Origin: an uncultured Candidatus Cenarchaeum sp.
GTDB taxonomy: Archaea; Thermoproteota; Nitrososphaeria; Nitrososphaerales; Nitrosopumilaceae
Length of the DNA: 64,000 nucleotides
Reading direction: 5' to 3'
NCBI GenBank assembly: GCA_958295735.1
Contig: OY282369.1
Coordinates: 1,224,161 to 1,288,160, forward strand
Below, in pieces: positions 17,597 through 26,956 of the stretch. Under the pieces are notes generated by a model, which saw only the letters and a program-made list of their open reading frames with translations, was not told where the DNA came from and did no database searches. The translations under genes and the position numbers were made by a program. How positions within the stretch are numbered: the stretch's first letter is position 1; each line of letters begins with the position of its first letter.

Positions 17597-18988
17597 TCAG
17601 GCTCCTGGCATGCGCCTGTGGCCGACGGCGACGCTTCCCAGCGTCTCGGTCAGGTCCAGCTCGAATTCCCGCGAGACGTCCGGGTGCCCCCCCGTGGCAT
17701 GCGCGGCCTCGTGCAGGAGGGTGCCCGCGTACCGCGCGAGGCCGCCCAGCTGGTCCCGCTTTACGATGATCCGGGACTCGGACTCTTCCCACAGGCCCAC
17801 GGGCTCGAACCCCGACATCTCCGGCCGCATCGTCTCCGAGACCAGCACCTCGCGGACGTTCGGGGGGCGGCCCCCGATCAGGCCGAATATGGCGTCGGTC
17901 ATGGAATACACCTCGGCCTCGGGCGGCGACAGGCGCGACGGGTCGACGAACTCAAAGCTGAAGCTGGAGGCGGTCTCCCGCGCGTACTGGTGGATGTCGC
18001 GGACGGCGCCCCCGCCGACGTCGGTCGTGCCCCCTATCTTCCCCGCCACGGTGCCCTGCACGGGCACGATTGCGATTCCCTCGCGCTTGGCCATGTCTAT
18101 GGCCGAGGTGTTCTGGTGGATCTGGTCGTGGGTCACGAACATCACGTTGGACCTGGCGCTCAGTATGCTGCACGCGTGGGCCGCCACGTCCGCGTATTCC
18201 AGCTCGTCGTGGGCCCTCCCCTCGGAGCGCAGCAGGTAGTCGTCCGCCAGGAGGTTCCCGACCTCGCCGCCGGACACGGCCAGCGCCATCTCCTTTACCC
18301 TTGCGGCGTACGCCGTCCTGCCGACGTTGGATCTCTCCCTGTTCAGCGCCTTGCGTATGGCCGCGTTGACGGACGTTATGTTGTACGAGAAGAGGAAGTT
18401 GGGCTCGTCCGCCACCTTGACTCCCTTTACGTATATCCTCGCGCCGCCCCGGCGCTCCAGTATCTGCCCGTGCGGCGTCTCCGCCAGAACGCGCTCTCCG
18501 GAAAACCTGTGGAACAGGCCCTTGGCGGCGCCCACGTCCTCCGCGGTGCACCCGTCTAGCGTGACCTCGGTTCCCACCATGGAGGGGTCCGACGGGTCGC
18601 TTATCACGGCATGAAGCGTGGCGATGTCGCCGAACCCGTGCTTGGCGGCCTTCGAGACGGCGAAGTCGCCGTGCCTGGAGCGCAGGCGCACCCCCACGCC
18701 GTGCCTGTGGAACGTGGCCAGCGCGTCCTTCAGCCCCACGCCGAACTTGCCGATGCAGACGTCCGTGCGGGACAGTTTTTCCTCGTTCTCGTTCTGCGTG
18801 AGGTGCCTGTGCGTCAGCCCCCTGCCGAAGTCGCGTATCACGAAACGCGTTGGGCCCCCGGTTATCTCGATGTCCGCGGTACCCGTAAGCGCGCGCTCGT
18901 CCAGCGCGTTGGCTATGACCTCCCGGATGGCGTGGCTGACGTCCCAGTCCTCCAGCATTTTCTCTATGTTGAGATCGAACTCCCGCAC
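17597..18988 (-). CDS. GHKL ATPase fused to HExxH metallopeptidase-like domain
   Basis: This 463-residue protein has an N-terminal GHKL module: EVIANALDERALTGT (residues 23-37, catalytic Glu and Asn), IRDFGRGLT near 51 and GKFGVGLKDAL near 80. The C-terminal part contains LLHEAAHATGG near residue 424, a zincin HExxH motif, followed 16 residues after its second His by Glu in DLTETLG, a possible third zinc ligand. The GTG start is supported by TATA-like TTATAAG at 19011-19017. ATP-dependent conformational control of a protease would suit an abortive-infection or signalling role, but that is inference. It is transcribed alone, convergent with AAA_13-like copy 2. Confidence 0.65.
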   Translation of the reverse strand: MREFDLNIEKMLEDWDVSHAIREVIANALDERALTGTADIEITGGPTRFVIRDFGRGLTHRHLTQNENEEKLSRTDVCIGKFGVGLKDALATFHRHGVGVRLRSRHGDFAVSKAAKHGFGDIATLHAVISDPSDPSMVGTEVTLDGCTAEDVGAAKGLFHRFSGERVLAETPHGQILERRGGARIYVKGVKVADEPNFLFSYNITSVNAAIRKALNRERSNVGRTAYAARVKEMALAVSGGEVGNLLADDYLLRSEGRAHDELEYADVAAHACSILSARSNVMFVTHDQIHQNTSAIDMAKREGIAIVPVQGTVAGKIGGTTDVGGGAVRDIHQYARETASSFSFEFVDPSRLSPPEAEVYSMTDAIFGLIGGRPPNVREVLVSETMRPEMSGFEPVGLWEESESRIIVKRDQLGGLARYAGTLLHEAAHATGGHPDVSREFELDLTETLGSVAVGHRRMPGA

Positions 18989-19010
18989 GCGGCGCGGTGG
19001 GCATTCTCGG

Positions 19011-19017
19011 TTATAAG
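19011..19017 (-). promoter_or_regulatory. TATA-like box for the GHKL-peptidase gene
   Basis: TTATAAG reads correctly on the minus strand about 23-29 bp before the GTG start at 18988, which supports that start and a leaderless transcript. Confidence 0.5.
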
Positions 19018-19260
19018 CTTGTCAAGCCCGGTTCGGTGCGCGGGATCCCGACAGTAGCCCCCCTCGCGGCCGTCCGGCGCCGCGGATGCCGCCGCCGCGA
19101 TCCCAAAAGCGGCACGCCCCCGCCGGACACGATGCCGCTTCCCCGCCCGCTTGTCCGCCACGACCCAGGCCCCGGGTTGCGGCATCTTCCCCAGGAACGC
19201 CCGGGCGGGCGTCTTCTTCCCGTGCCCCAAGTGCATGCGCCTTGTCGCAGTTGTGCCACT

Positions 19261-20937
19261 TGATCCAGTAGATCCCAGGTGTAGTTTTTTGGGCGCGGGC
19301 CCGCGCCGCCCGAAACTGCCGCGCGATGCAAAGATCTATATAGACAAGTTTTCAGATCTCGGCGATGGCGACGCCAAACGGCCCTGACACGCAGCAGATC
19401 TCCCGCCCCGCGGCGAAGTTCATGGGAAAGTTGTTCGGGGATCTGGGCATAGGGACGGGGAAGAGGCACAACGCGGTGTACGGGCCGGCCGACTTCGCGC
19501 GCGTGGTGATGAAGGCGGGGCTCGAGAAATCCTCCATAGAGGCCGCCACGAGATCGATGCGGCGGGCAGCGGAGGCGGCCGCGGAGGAATGCGGGTCCGG
19601 CGCGAAGCCGAAGCGCGTCCCGAACTCCGATCTCACCAGGTCGTCCATCCGCGTCGTGGGCGAGGGAAAAGTGGCCGGGTGCTGCAACAAAAAGCTGGGC
19701 AGCACCGTCCGGGCGGCCGGCCGGTCCGGGATGAAGCCCGGCGTGGCGAAGGGCGCGATCGACATCACCGACTACGGGTACCACGGCGAGAAACTGGAGG
19801 AGCACACGCGGGATTCCCGCCCGCGCGGGGGGACGTCCACGGCCATCTCGTACGCGCTGCTCCACGGCATCGGCGAGGACGCGAACATCATGCTCAAGGT
19901 CAAGCAGTTCCCCCGCGGCTGCAAGCTGGAAGGCATCATGCTGGCGATACTGGCGGCCGCCGCCAGGGCCGGGGTGCTGCCGGAGCTGCTGCTGCTGGAC
20001 CGCGGGTTCTGCAACGTGGGCTGCATGCTGGCGGCCGGGCTGCAGGGGAACAGGTGGATCATGCCGATGCTCAAGAACGCGAGGGTCAAGCGCCTCATAA
20101 GGGAGCACGACGAGGGAAAGCTGCCGCGGGCCGTGGAATACACGATGCTCGGCGCCGGCGGCAGGAGCGTGACGTTCACCCTGCTCATAGTGAAAAAAGC
20201 CGCGAACAAGGGGAAGGGGAAAGGGAAAGGCAAAGGGAAAGGCAAGGACGGCGGCGGCGACGGCGACGCGGTGTCGAGGTACGTCGTGTTCGCCACCAAC
20301 ATGCGGGTCGAGGATGCCGACGCCGCGATCGAGTCGATCCCAGAGGAATACCGCAAGCGGTGGGGGATAGAGACGGGGATCAAGGTGGTCAAGGGCATCA
20401 CGGGAATCACGACCAGCAACTCGATCGTCCTGCGGCTGCTGCTCTTCTTCGTGCCGCTCCTCGCGTACAACCTGTGGAGGATCGCCAGGTTCGCCGCCGA
20501 CGCGGCGGATCGCGGCAGCGGGAGAAAGCTGACCGCGAGCATGTTCGTCGGGGGCATCGTGGAGGCCCTGGGATCGTTCGTCATAGACAGGGGCAAGTAG
20601 CGCCGGGCGGCGCCCGGGGATCCGGAGCCCGCCAGACCGCTGGAATTCGAGATGCGCCGGCCGCGGGGCCTCCCCGCCGGCCGCGCTCCCTCCCGCGCGC
20701 GGCCCGCCGCGCCCCCGTTTTTTTTTTTGCGGCGCGCCCCGCCGTCCCGCGCCGCCCCGCCGCCCCGCGCAAAAGCCGATCCGGCTCCCGCGCGGCGCCC
20801 CCGCCTGCCGCGGCGTCGAAGCCGGCATCCGCCGGGCGCGCCGGCCGGGGATTGCCGCGTGATGTGCTTATCTACTGTGTTTGCCGCGGGCGGCGCGAGC
20901 CTGCGCCAAAAATCTACACCTAGGACTTACTGGATCA
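19261..20937 (+). mobile_element. ISH3/IS4-type insertion sequence with long terminal inverted repeats
   Basis: The left end TGATCCAGTA at 19261 and the right end TACTGGATCA ending at 20937 open imperfect inverted repeats of about 50 bp (left TGATCCAGTAGATCCCAGGT; right, inverted, TGATCCAGTAAGTCCTAGGT, both continuing). A single transposase gene lies within, with about 340 bp of non-coding sequence after it. No convincing target duplication was found in the flanks. Confidence 0.8.
19365..20600 (+). CDS. IS4/ISH3-type transposase
   Basis: The 411-residue DDE transposase shows its first Asp in DITDYGYHGEK, second Asp in LLLLDRGFCN and the IS4-type Y-(2)-R-(3)-E-(6)-K signature in YRKRWGIETGIKVVKG. 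This pattern fits archaeal ISH3-like elements. Between the second Asp and the Glu lies a KGKG(K/G) run encoded by a purine-rich repeat (about 20209-20248), probably a disordered insertion. The reading frame is uninterrupted and the element has both ends, so it may still be active. Confidence 0.85.
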   Translation: MATPNGPDTQQISRPAAKFMGKLFGDLGIGTGKRHNAVYGPADFARVVMKAGLEKSSIEAATRSMRRAAEAAAEECGSGAKPKRVPNSDLTRSSIRVVGEGKVAGCCNKKLGSTVRAAGRSGMKPGVAKGAIDITDYGYHGEKLEEHTRDSRPRGGTSTAISYALLHGIGEDANIMLKVKQFPRGCKLEGIMLAILAAAARAGVLPELLLLDRGFCNVGCMLAAGLQGNRWIMPMLKNARVKRLIREHDEGKLPRAVEYTMLGAGGRSVTFTLLIVKKAANKGKGKGKGKGKGKDGGGDGDAVSRYVVFATNMRVEDADAAIESIPEEYRKRWGIETGIKVVKGITGITTSNSIVLRLLLFFVPLLAYNLWRIARFAADAADRGSGRKLTASMFVGGIVEALGSFVIDRGK

Positions 20938-21387
20938 GCCGGGCCGCCGGATCCGTCGGTCCCGACGGGCGGAACGCGTCCCCCGCACGGCCCGCGGGCG
21001 GGCCGCGGGCGGCATTGCGGTGCGATGCGCCGACGAACCCGGGCAACCCGCGCTGCAGCTCCCCGCGGAGCCGGTCCGCCCGCCGCCGGCCTGCGGGCGG
21101 CTGATGCGGGCCGGCACGCGCCGCATGCCCGGCCTGGCCAGCTCCCCGAATTCCGTCTCGCCACTCCCCTCGGACTCCGGCCCGTTGGGGGTAATGGGCG
21201 ATTGACCATCTTGTCGACGTAAGATCACACAACAGGGCAAATCACCCGCGCGCGACACTAGCATGCCGAACTCGACCGAGCGGAAGATGGCCGCACCCCG
21301 GAGCGAGAACAATCTACCAAAAGCGAGGCCGAAGGGCGGGGAAGCGTTCTGGACGTCGCCCGCCACCGCGGGCGTGCCGGAACCGCC
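20938..21387. other. Gap between IS element and HNH gene
   Basis: About 450 bp. A 143-codon minus-strand frame crosses the IS right end and has no recognised motif. I see no supportable gene. Confidence 0.4.
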
Positions 21388-22701
21388 TCAAAAAGCGCGA
21401 TCATTTTTTGGTATAAAGTACGCGTGCGTGTCGCGGTCGTACGCCAGCGCTCCTGATTTCATCAGGCGCGGAACCACTTTAGAAATCGACGCCTCGACTT
21501 TCATGTGAGCAGACTGGTTGGGCAGCACGTCCAAATTTCCAAGATCGTTGTTGGTCTTGTCATGGTCTATGTGGTGCACTTGTTCATTCCGATCCAGCGG
21601 GCGTCCGATCTTTTCCGCCGCCAGCAGGCGGTGCTCAAGAGTGCGTTCTCCTCCAGGATAGACATGCTTGTACCCGTTAGCAAAAGTCATGCCCTTGAGG
21701 TTCTTGCGCGGCCTCCCCACATTTGTGGCGGCCCAGCACACCGAAGCCTTGCTCCTATAAGGAAACAGTTTGTATAACTCGGCCAGCTTCAGGTGCTTGT
21801 TGCTTCTCACCACGTCGAGTTCTTCTTCCGTCCACGGTTTCTTTTCTTGTAGGTTTGGCATGCCCAGCTTACGCCTCTTCGACCTCACTGCGCCGGGAGT
21901 TTTTCCCATCTGTGCGGCCATGGTTGTTGCACGCATGTACGGGTTGTCCTTCATGAACGTCACCTGATCGTCCGTCCAGCTGAGTTCTGAGCACGTCTTG
22001 GAGAGCCCGAGATGCCTCTGCCGAATGTGTACAGATGCGGTAGTCCGGCCCATCCTGCCTGCGATGTCCTTGGCACGCATCTTTGGGGTCCACTCCGCAA
22101 CACGCGCATCGTCGGCAGTCGACCACGGAATGTGCTTGGTTTTTCTCGACAGCCCGAGCTCGCGGCGTTTGGATTGTGCCGCATAAAGCGTCTTGCCGAG
22201 TTTTTTGGCCACGTCGTTGGCGGGCATGTCCGGGTTGTCCTTTACAAACCGAGTCTGTGCTTCCGTCCAGAGATTACTGCGGAAGTTCGGCATGCCAAGC
22301 ATCCTGCGGTGGCCTCGAACGGCATCCGCGGTCCGTTTAAGTTCGGCGGCCGCCACGGATGCCTCCATGTCGGGGTTGTCCCGGAGGAATTGTTCCTCTT
22401 TCGGGGTCCACGCGCGTTTAGGCGTGTCGCGTCTGCGTCTGGCATCACCGACTGTTGCCTCGCTCCTGCCGATCGTTTTGGGCGCGTTGGCCGCGGCCGA
22501 TCTGGAGCGGTTCGTGGATGGTTCGGCGCGGTCTGCCGGCCGGCTTCCGGGTCCCGGCATCCCTAGTTCCGCTCTTCTCCAAAGCATCTCATGAAGTTCT
22601 CGCCCAAAAGCCGAAGCGGCCTTGCCGCAGGTAAGGCAGTGTTGGTTTTTAGCCTGCCGCCTCCGCCTTTTGTCCACGGCCTGCCGTCGTCCATCACACA
22701 C
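21388..22701 (-). CDS. HNH endonuclease with array of Myb/SANT-like repeats, copy 1
   Basis: The 437-residue protein starts at a GTG overlapping the stop of the upstream paralogue by 8 nt, so the two form a coupled operon. A putative short zinc motif (HCLTCGK) near residue 22 is followed by about five modules of 45-50 residues, each with a leading W(T/S) and an A..(L/M)G(K/R)T...R...LG(L/M) pattern, as in trihelical Myb/SANT-type DNA-binding units. The C-terminal domain contains EQVHHIDHDKTNNDLGNLD, an HNH/NUMOD-style nuclease core. HNH enzymes of this style are usually homing or phage-type endonucleases. The length of the DNA-binding array is unusual. G+C is lower than in neighbouring genes. 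Confidence 0.75.
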   Translation of the reverse strand: MCDGRRQAVDKRRRRQAKNQHCLTCGKAASAFGRELHEMLWRRAELGMPGPGSRPADRAEPSTNRSRSAAANAPKTIGRSEATVGDARRRRDTPKRAWTPKEEQFLRDNPDMEASVAAAELKRTADAVRGHRRMLGMPNFRSNLWTEAQTRFVKDNPDMPANDVAKKLGKTLYAAQSKRRELGLSRKTKHIPWSTADDARVAEWTPKMRAKDIAGRMGRTTASVHIRQRHLGLSKTCSELSWTDDQVTFMKDNPYMRATTMAAQMGKTPGAVRSKRRKLGMPNLQEKKPWTEEELDVVRSNKHLKLAELYKLFPYRSKASVCWAATNVGRPRKNLKGMTFANGYKHVYPGGERTLEHRLLAAEKIGRPLDRNEQVHHIDHDKTNNDLGNLDVLPNQSAHMKVEASISKVVPRLMKSGALAYDRDTHAYFIPKNDRAF

Positions 22702-23590
22702 CAGACTCGTACGTGTGGGTGTCAGGGTTGTACAGGAGATCTCCCGACTTGATCAGTCTCGGAAAAAGTTTGCGGAGCGATCCGTGGGCGTCGTTGTGTA
22801 CGCTTGAATCGTCCAGTACGTCCAGATTGCTCGGATCGTTGTCTAGCCTGTCAAAATTTATGTGGTGCACGACCTCTTTTGCGCCAAGCTTCCGGCCCAG
22901 CGTTCTTTCCATCACGATTCTGTGCTCAAGCGCGGATTTTCTGCCTTTGGATATAACCCTGTAGCCGTTGGTTATGCTGTGCCCCTTCCGCGTTGTGCGC
23001 TTCCTGCCGAGTTTCACGAGCATGCTGCGTATGGTGCCGTGGTTGTGCCTCGGAAGGAGGCTCGAAAGATCGCGCACGGGGTCCTGGACGTGTTTCGCCG
23101 CGATCTGGATCTCGTCGTCAGTCCATTCGACGCTTTCCACGTATTTGGGCAGGCCCATCTTGAGTCGCTTCATGCGTATGGCCGCAACGCCACGATCCAG
23201 ATGCTGCGCGAGCTCGCCGGGTTCCATGCCCGGGTGATCCCGCAGGAATTTGATCTCGTGCGGCTTCCAGCGGTTTTGGCGGCGGAGTCCTAGTTTGTGC
23301 AACCTGTGGCTTATGGAAGGGACGGTCCTGCCGAGTTCCTTTGCGAGATCTTTCGCATCCATGTCGGGATGCGCCGAGACAAAGTCGTCATCTTTCGCAG
23401 TCCATTCGTTCCTGGGCGGCATGCGCTTCGATCGGCCGAGGCCGAGTCGGTGGCGCATGTGCCTCACTCCGGATTTGGTCCTGTTGAGCTTTTCAGCAAT
23501 ATCGGCATCGGTCATCGCCGTGAGGTTCTTTTTCAGGAACTTTATTTCTCCGTCTGCCCACCCCGGTCGCTCGTAGTGCGCCACACCCAT
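22694..23590 (-). CDS. HNH endonuclease with array of Myb/SANT-like repeats, copy 2
   Basis: The ATG at 23590 (MGVAHYERPGW) gives 298 residues. The longer frame to 23653 begins inside the adjacent IS66-type element and cannot be native. Four Myb-like modules (for example EWTAKDDDFVSAHPDM followed by ELGRTVPSISHRLHKLGL) precede an HNH core KEVVHHINFDRLDNDPSNLD. The C-terminus resembles copy 1 through RLIKSGDLLYNPDTHTY. It is the first gene of the two-gene operon. The IS66-type insertion lies 57 bp upstream of the start and may have cut the native promoter. Confidence 0.72.
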   Translation of the reverse strand: MGVAHYERPGWADGEIKFLKKNLTAMTDADIAEKLNRTKSGVRHMRHRLGLGRSKRMPPRNEWTAKDDDFVSAHPDMDAKDLAKELGRTVPSISHRLHKLGLRRQNRWKPHEIKFLRDHPGMEPGELAQHLDRGVAAIRMKRLKMGLPKYVESVEWTDDEIQIAAKHVQDPVRDLSSLLPRHNHGTIRSMLVKLGRKRTTRKGHSITNGYRVISKGRKSALEHRIVMERTLGRKLGAKEVVHHINFDRLDNDPSNLDVLDDSSVHNDAHGSLRKLFPRLIKSGDLLYNPDTHTYESGV

Positions 23591-23923
23591 CGCCGTCCCG
23601 CCGCGCGGAGCGCGAGGCCGCGATATTAGGGTTTGCCAGCAGTCTATGTACACACTTACCTCCCCCCCCCCCTCCCGGCGCCCCCCGCGCGCCCGGGCTG
23701 CCCCGATCGGCGCGCGCCGCGCGATCGCGGCCGGAGCGGGGATCTTTCGGCGGGCGGGCGCCGCCCCCCGCGCGCCCGGGCTGCCCCGATCGGCGCGCGC
23801 CGCGCGATCGCGGCAGGGTTCGGGGCATTTTCGGCGCGCGGCCGCCCCGGTACGGCGCTCCGTCCCGATGCCTGACGCGGGCTGACGCCGCCCGCGCGCG
23901 CCCGGCAGATCCGCTGGGGCCGG

Positions 23924-24941
23924 TCAGGCGGACGCCGCTGCCGGAGCCGGCGCCCGCCCCGCCGCGGAGCCGGGCGGGCGCACCAGCCCGGATGCGGGGT
24001 CATCGAAGACGCACCAGTCGGGCCCGGCCCACGGGCCGGGGTCGAACATTTTCCAGTCGCGATTGCGGGCGATCTCGGTGAAGGCCCTGCCCGGGAACAT
24101 GCCGTTCATGCGGGCGGTGCCCCCGATCGTGACCAGCTCGGAGAACGTCTTGCGCCCCTCCGGCGTGGAGATCTTGTGGTGCGCGTTGCGCTGCGTCACT
24201 ATGAGGTCGCGTATGGCGAGCTCGGCGGGGTTGTTGTGGGGCGGCATGCCGCGGAATCCCATGAACGTGAGCACGTGCGGCTCGGCGTTGGCGAGGTGCG
24301 TCTTCAGCTTGCCGTCGGGGTACGCCGACACGGCGTCGTGGAACTCCTTGGCCAGGTACGTCACGGTGAACGGCGCCAGCGTCTTGATGCCGTGTATCTT
24401 GTGGTAGTACCCCTGCATCCAGTCGTGCCTCGCCTCGTCCCCCGGGTCGCCGTCCACGGCGACGGCCTCGCCCTTGGCGAGCAGGTGCCTGCAGCATCTC
24501 TGCAGATGCTGGAACCACGCGCGGTACGCCGGCAGCCCGTCGGCCACCACCGCCCTGCGGGACAGCCAGCCGAAGTGCTCCCTCAGGACCGCCGCCCCCC
24601 GGGTGGGCGCGAAGTGCACCCACACGGCGTTGCCCACGACGGCCACCCAGACGTAGCCGGTCTTGCCCAGCACGCCGATCTTGAACCCGGTCTCGTCCAT
24701 GTGCACGAACATGCTCTCGCTGAACGCCCACTTGATCTCCTCCAGCTGCTTCTTCGACGCGCCCGCCATGGCCCTCCGGGCCTTCGCCACGGCCGCCTCC
24801 GAGATGCGGAAGTAGAACGTGGACTCGATAAAGCCGGCGATCCTCGCGTCCGTGCAGCCCATCTCGAACAGCGCCATTATGAGGCCGAGCGCCCTCGGGC
24901 CGCACGAGGTGCCCTTCGGAAACGGCGCCTGGGCCTCGTAG
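23924..24941 (-). pseudogene. IS66-type transposase, C-terminal part (split by IS630)
   Basis: This is the C-terminal two-thirds of the element A transposase. It has the DDE motifs MDETGFKIGVLG, VADGLPAYRAW with QRCCRHLLA, and HNNPAELAIRD. Its reading continues upstream as YYEAQAPFPKG and joins the N-terminal part across the IS630 insertion, where removing the insert and one TA restores EKYYEAQ in frame. The homologous stretch in the second copy reads GKHSEAWAPFPKG. Confidence 0.9.
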
Positions 24942-24943
24942 TA

Positions 24944-26243
24944 TAGCCGCGTAAATAAGTAACTGAGCTAATCGCGGGCGTTCATTCGGGTTGTTTTTGC
25001 GGACGCGGCGCGCCGGCACGCGCGGGGCCCGACCGCGCGCGGCGCCGTCAGATGATCTTCGCGACGGGCTCCCTGAACAGAAACCGCGTGACGTCCAGGT
25101 GGAACCGGTGCGTCCTCAGGTATTCCATCGACTTCGCGATCCTCGCGTCCACCGTCGGGTAGACCTGGTGCGCGTGCGGCTGCCGCTTGAGCGTGTTCCA
25201 GCAGGATTCGACCGGGTTGAGTTCGGGCCACCCGGTGGGGAAGTACCCGATGCGCACGAGTCCCTCGTTGTCCTTTACGAACTCGTTCGTGCCGATCGAT
25301 CGGTGCGGCGTCGCCCTGTCCACGAGCAGCGCCGCCGGGCCGTGCCGTGCCGTCACGCGCCTGAAGAACTTGATCGTCGTCTCCGTGTCGAACCTCTGCG
25401 CGTTCATGAACACCTGGTCGCCGTTCATGGACAGCGCCCCGAAGATCATCCTGCGCGTGTGGTTCCCCGTGTACCACTCGTAGGCCCGCTTCCCGACCAG
25501 CGTCCACAAGCTCCGCCTGGGCTGGTAGTCGTGCAGCAGGCTGCTCTCGTCCACCACGAACGGCAGAAATCCGTCGTTTTCCGCCTTTTGGAGCCAATGT
25601 TTCAGCCATTTTTGCCACTTTGCTACGTTTTCGACCGACTCCCTCCTGGCGTGCACCGGCTCGGGGACCTTGGGGGAATAGCCGCCGTCGCGCAGCTTGC
25701 GGCGCACCGCCCCCTCGCTGTACGCGATGCCGGTCTTCTCCTTCACCTTCTCCGCGAGCAGCTTCGGGAACCTGGACAGCGTGTCCCCCTCTTCCATGAA
25801 TTCGGTGAGCTTCCGGTTTGTTATCTTGGGCGGGCGGCCGGGGCGGGGGCGATCGCTAAGGCCCTTGAGACCTTCCCGCAGGTAGCGCTCGTGCCACGCC
25901 CTGATCGTGTTGTACGACTTGTACATGATCCTCGCGACTTCCCTGTAGCTTTCCTTCTCGATCACGATCCTGCAGATTCCGTGGATCCTCGTCACCTTGC
26001 GGGGATCCTTTTCCGTCACGAGGGCGTGCATGAGCTCCGCGCGGGTCAGCATGCCGTGCCCTCGAAAACAATCTAAATGAACGTTCCGGATCGGCCGGGC
26101 GTTTTTTCCTAATTATTGCGCAATTTGATCCCTCGCGACTAGGGGCGAGGCACCCGCGAAAAACGGCCCGAATCAGCCCCCAGACTAGCTCAATTACTTA
26201 TTCCGCCGCCGAAGACCAGCTCAGTTACTTATTTCCGTGGCTA
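24944..26243 (-). mobile_element. IS630-type element inserted in IS66-type element A
   Basis: A 1300-bp insertion bounded by TA duplications (24942-24943 and 26244-26245), the IS630/Tc1 hallmark. Imperfect inverted ends of about 27 bp start TAGCC and contain AAATAAGTAACTGAGCT. A second, slightly diverged copy of the end motif (AGCTCAATTACTTATT) sits about 32 bp inside the right end, perhaps a subterminal transposase site. Excision in silico restores the IS66 reading frame. Confidence 0.93.
25048..26052 (-). CDS. IS630-type transposase
   Basis: This 334-residue protein has an N-terminal helix-turn-helix region (IARIMYKSYNTIRAWHERY-like, then GLKGLSDRPRPGRPP) and a DDE core. Asp is in FVVDESSL, Asp in LLVDRATPHRS and Glu in GWPELNPVESCWNTLK, the DD34E-like arrangement of IS630/Tc1. 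The frame is complete and both element ends are intact, so this may be the youngest active element in the nest. Confidence 0.92.
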   Translation of the reverse strand: MLTRAELMHALVTEKDPRKVTRIHGICRIVIEKESYREVARIMYKSYNTIRAWHERYLREGLKGLSDRPRPGRPPKITNRKLTEFMEEGDTLSRFPKLLAEKVKEKTGIAYSEGAVRRKLRDGGYSPKVPEPVHARRESVENVAKWQKWLKHWLQKAENDGFLPFVVDESSLLHDYQPRRSLWTLVGKRAYEWYTGNHTRRMIFGALSMNGDQVFMNAQRFDTETTIKFFRRVTARHGPAALLVDRATPHRSIGTNEFVKDNEGLVRIGYFPTGWPELNPVESCWNTLKRQPHAHQVYPTVDARIAKSMEYLRTHRFHLDVTRFLFREPVAKII

Positions 26244-26245
26244 TA

Positions 26246-26956
26246 CTTCTCGCACTTGCCGCACCAGCCCGTCTCCACCTCGATCATCGCGGTGACCACG
26301 CGCCAGAACTGATCGAAGTCGTTGACCAGCTTTCGCCACCTGTCGAACTTCTCCAGGGGGCCGCAGCACACGGGGCACGTCAGGATCCCGCACTTCATGG
26401 TGAACTCGGGCTTGTTGCAGTGCGAGACGCCCTTGTGCCCTTGGGGCGGGCCCATCTTGCGCGGGGCGCCGCCGTCCGGAGCGGGCTTGCCGTCGGATCC
26501 GGCCCCGTCGCTCCCCTTGTAGCCCCGCTCCTTGCGCCAGGCGTTCCGCCGGGGGCCGTACGTGGTGAGGGACGACGAGGGCGCGTTCGGGCCGTCGCAC
26601 ACGGCAAGCCTGACCGCCTGCTCGGCGGCCTTGGCCTTCAGCCCGGAGTTCTCGGCTTCCAGCCAGGCGATCTTTTCCAACGCGGCCGCCAGTTCCTTGC
26701 GCAGCAGCGCCTGCTCCGTGGACTTGGCCTTCAGCATCGCGATCTCGGCCGCCCGCTCCGCGGCCTCGGCTTCCAGCCCGGCGATCTTTTCGAGCGAGGC
26801 CGCAAGTTCCTTGCGCAGCAGCGCCTGCTCCGTGGACTTGGCCTTCAGCATCGCGATCTCGGCCGCCCGCTCCGCGGCCTCGGCTTCCAGCCCGGCGATC
26901 TTTTCCAACGCGGCCGCCAGTTCCTTGCGCAGCAGCGCCACCCCGGATTCCGCCAT
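26246..26956 (-). pseudogene. IS66-type transposase, N-terminal part (split by IS630)
   Basis: The start is MAESGVALLRKELAA; a longer start at 26989 is possible. Three coiled-coil units follow, the first two being exact-looking 38-residue repeats ALLRKELAA(A/S)LEKIAGLEAEA..., encoded by 114-bp direct repeats. Next come DGPNAPSSSLTTYGPRRNAW, GAPRKMGPPQGHKGVSH and a zinc finger (CPVCCGP...GWCGKCEKY) typical of the IS66 N-terminal region. The frame then runs into the IS630 end and stops after NK. Confidence 0.88.
26667..26935 (-). repeat. 114-bp direct repeats within the IS66-type transposase
   Basis: The GCGATCTTTTCC-type block recurs at 26667, 26781 and 26895, a period of 114 bp or 38 codons, giving tandem coiled-coil units. 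The second element copy (42961-45019) has fewer units. Confidence 0.8.

Noticed and set aside
19250-20950. Target-site duplication of the ISH3/IS4-type element
   Set aside because: Left flank CCACT and right flank GCCGG do not match at 3-8 bp; borders were set from the inverted repeats alone.
23591-23653. Longer start for HNH copy 2
   Set aside because: Those codons lie partly in the IS66-type element and its target duplication, so they are not native to the gene.
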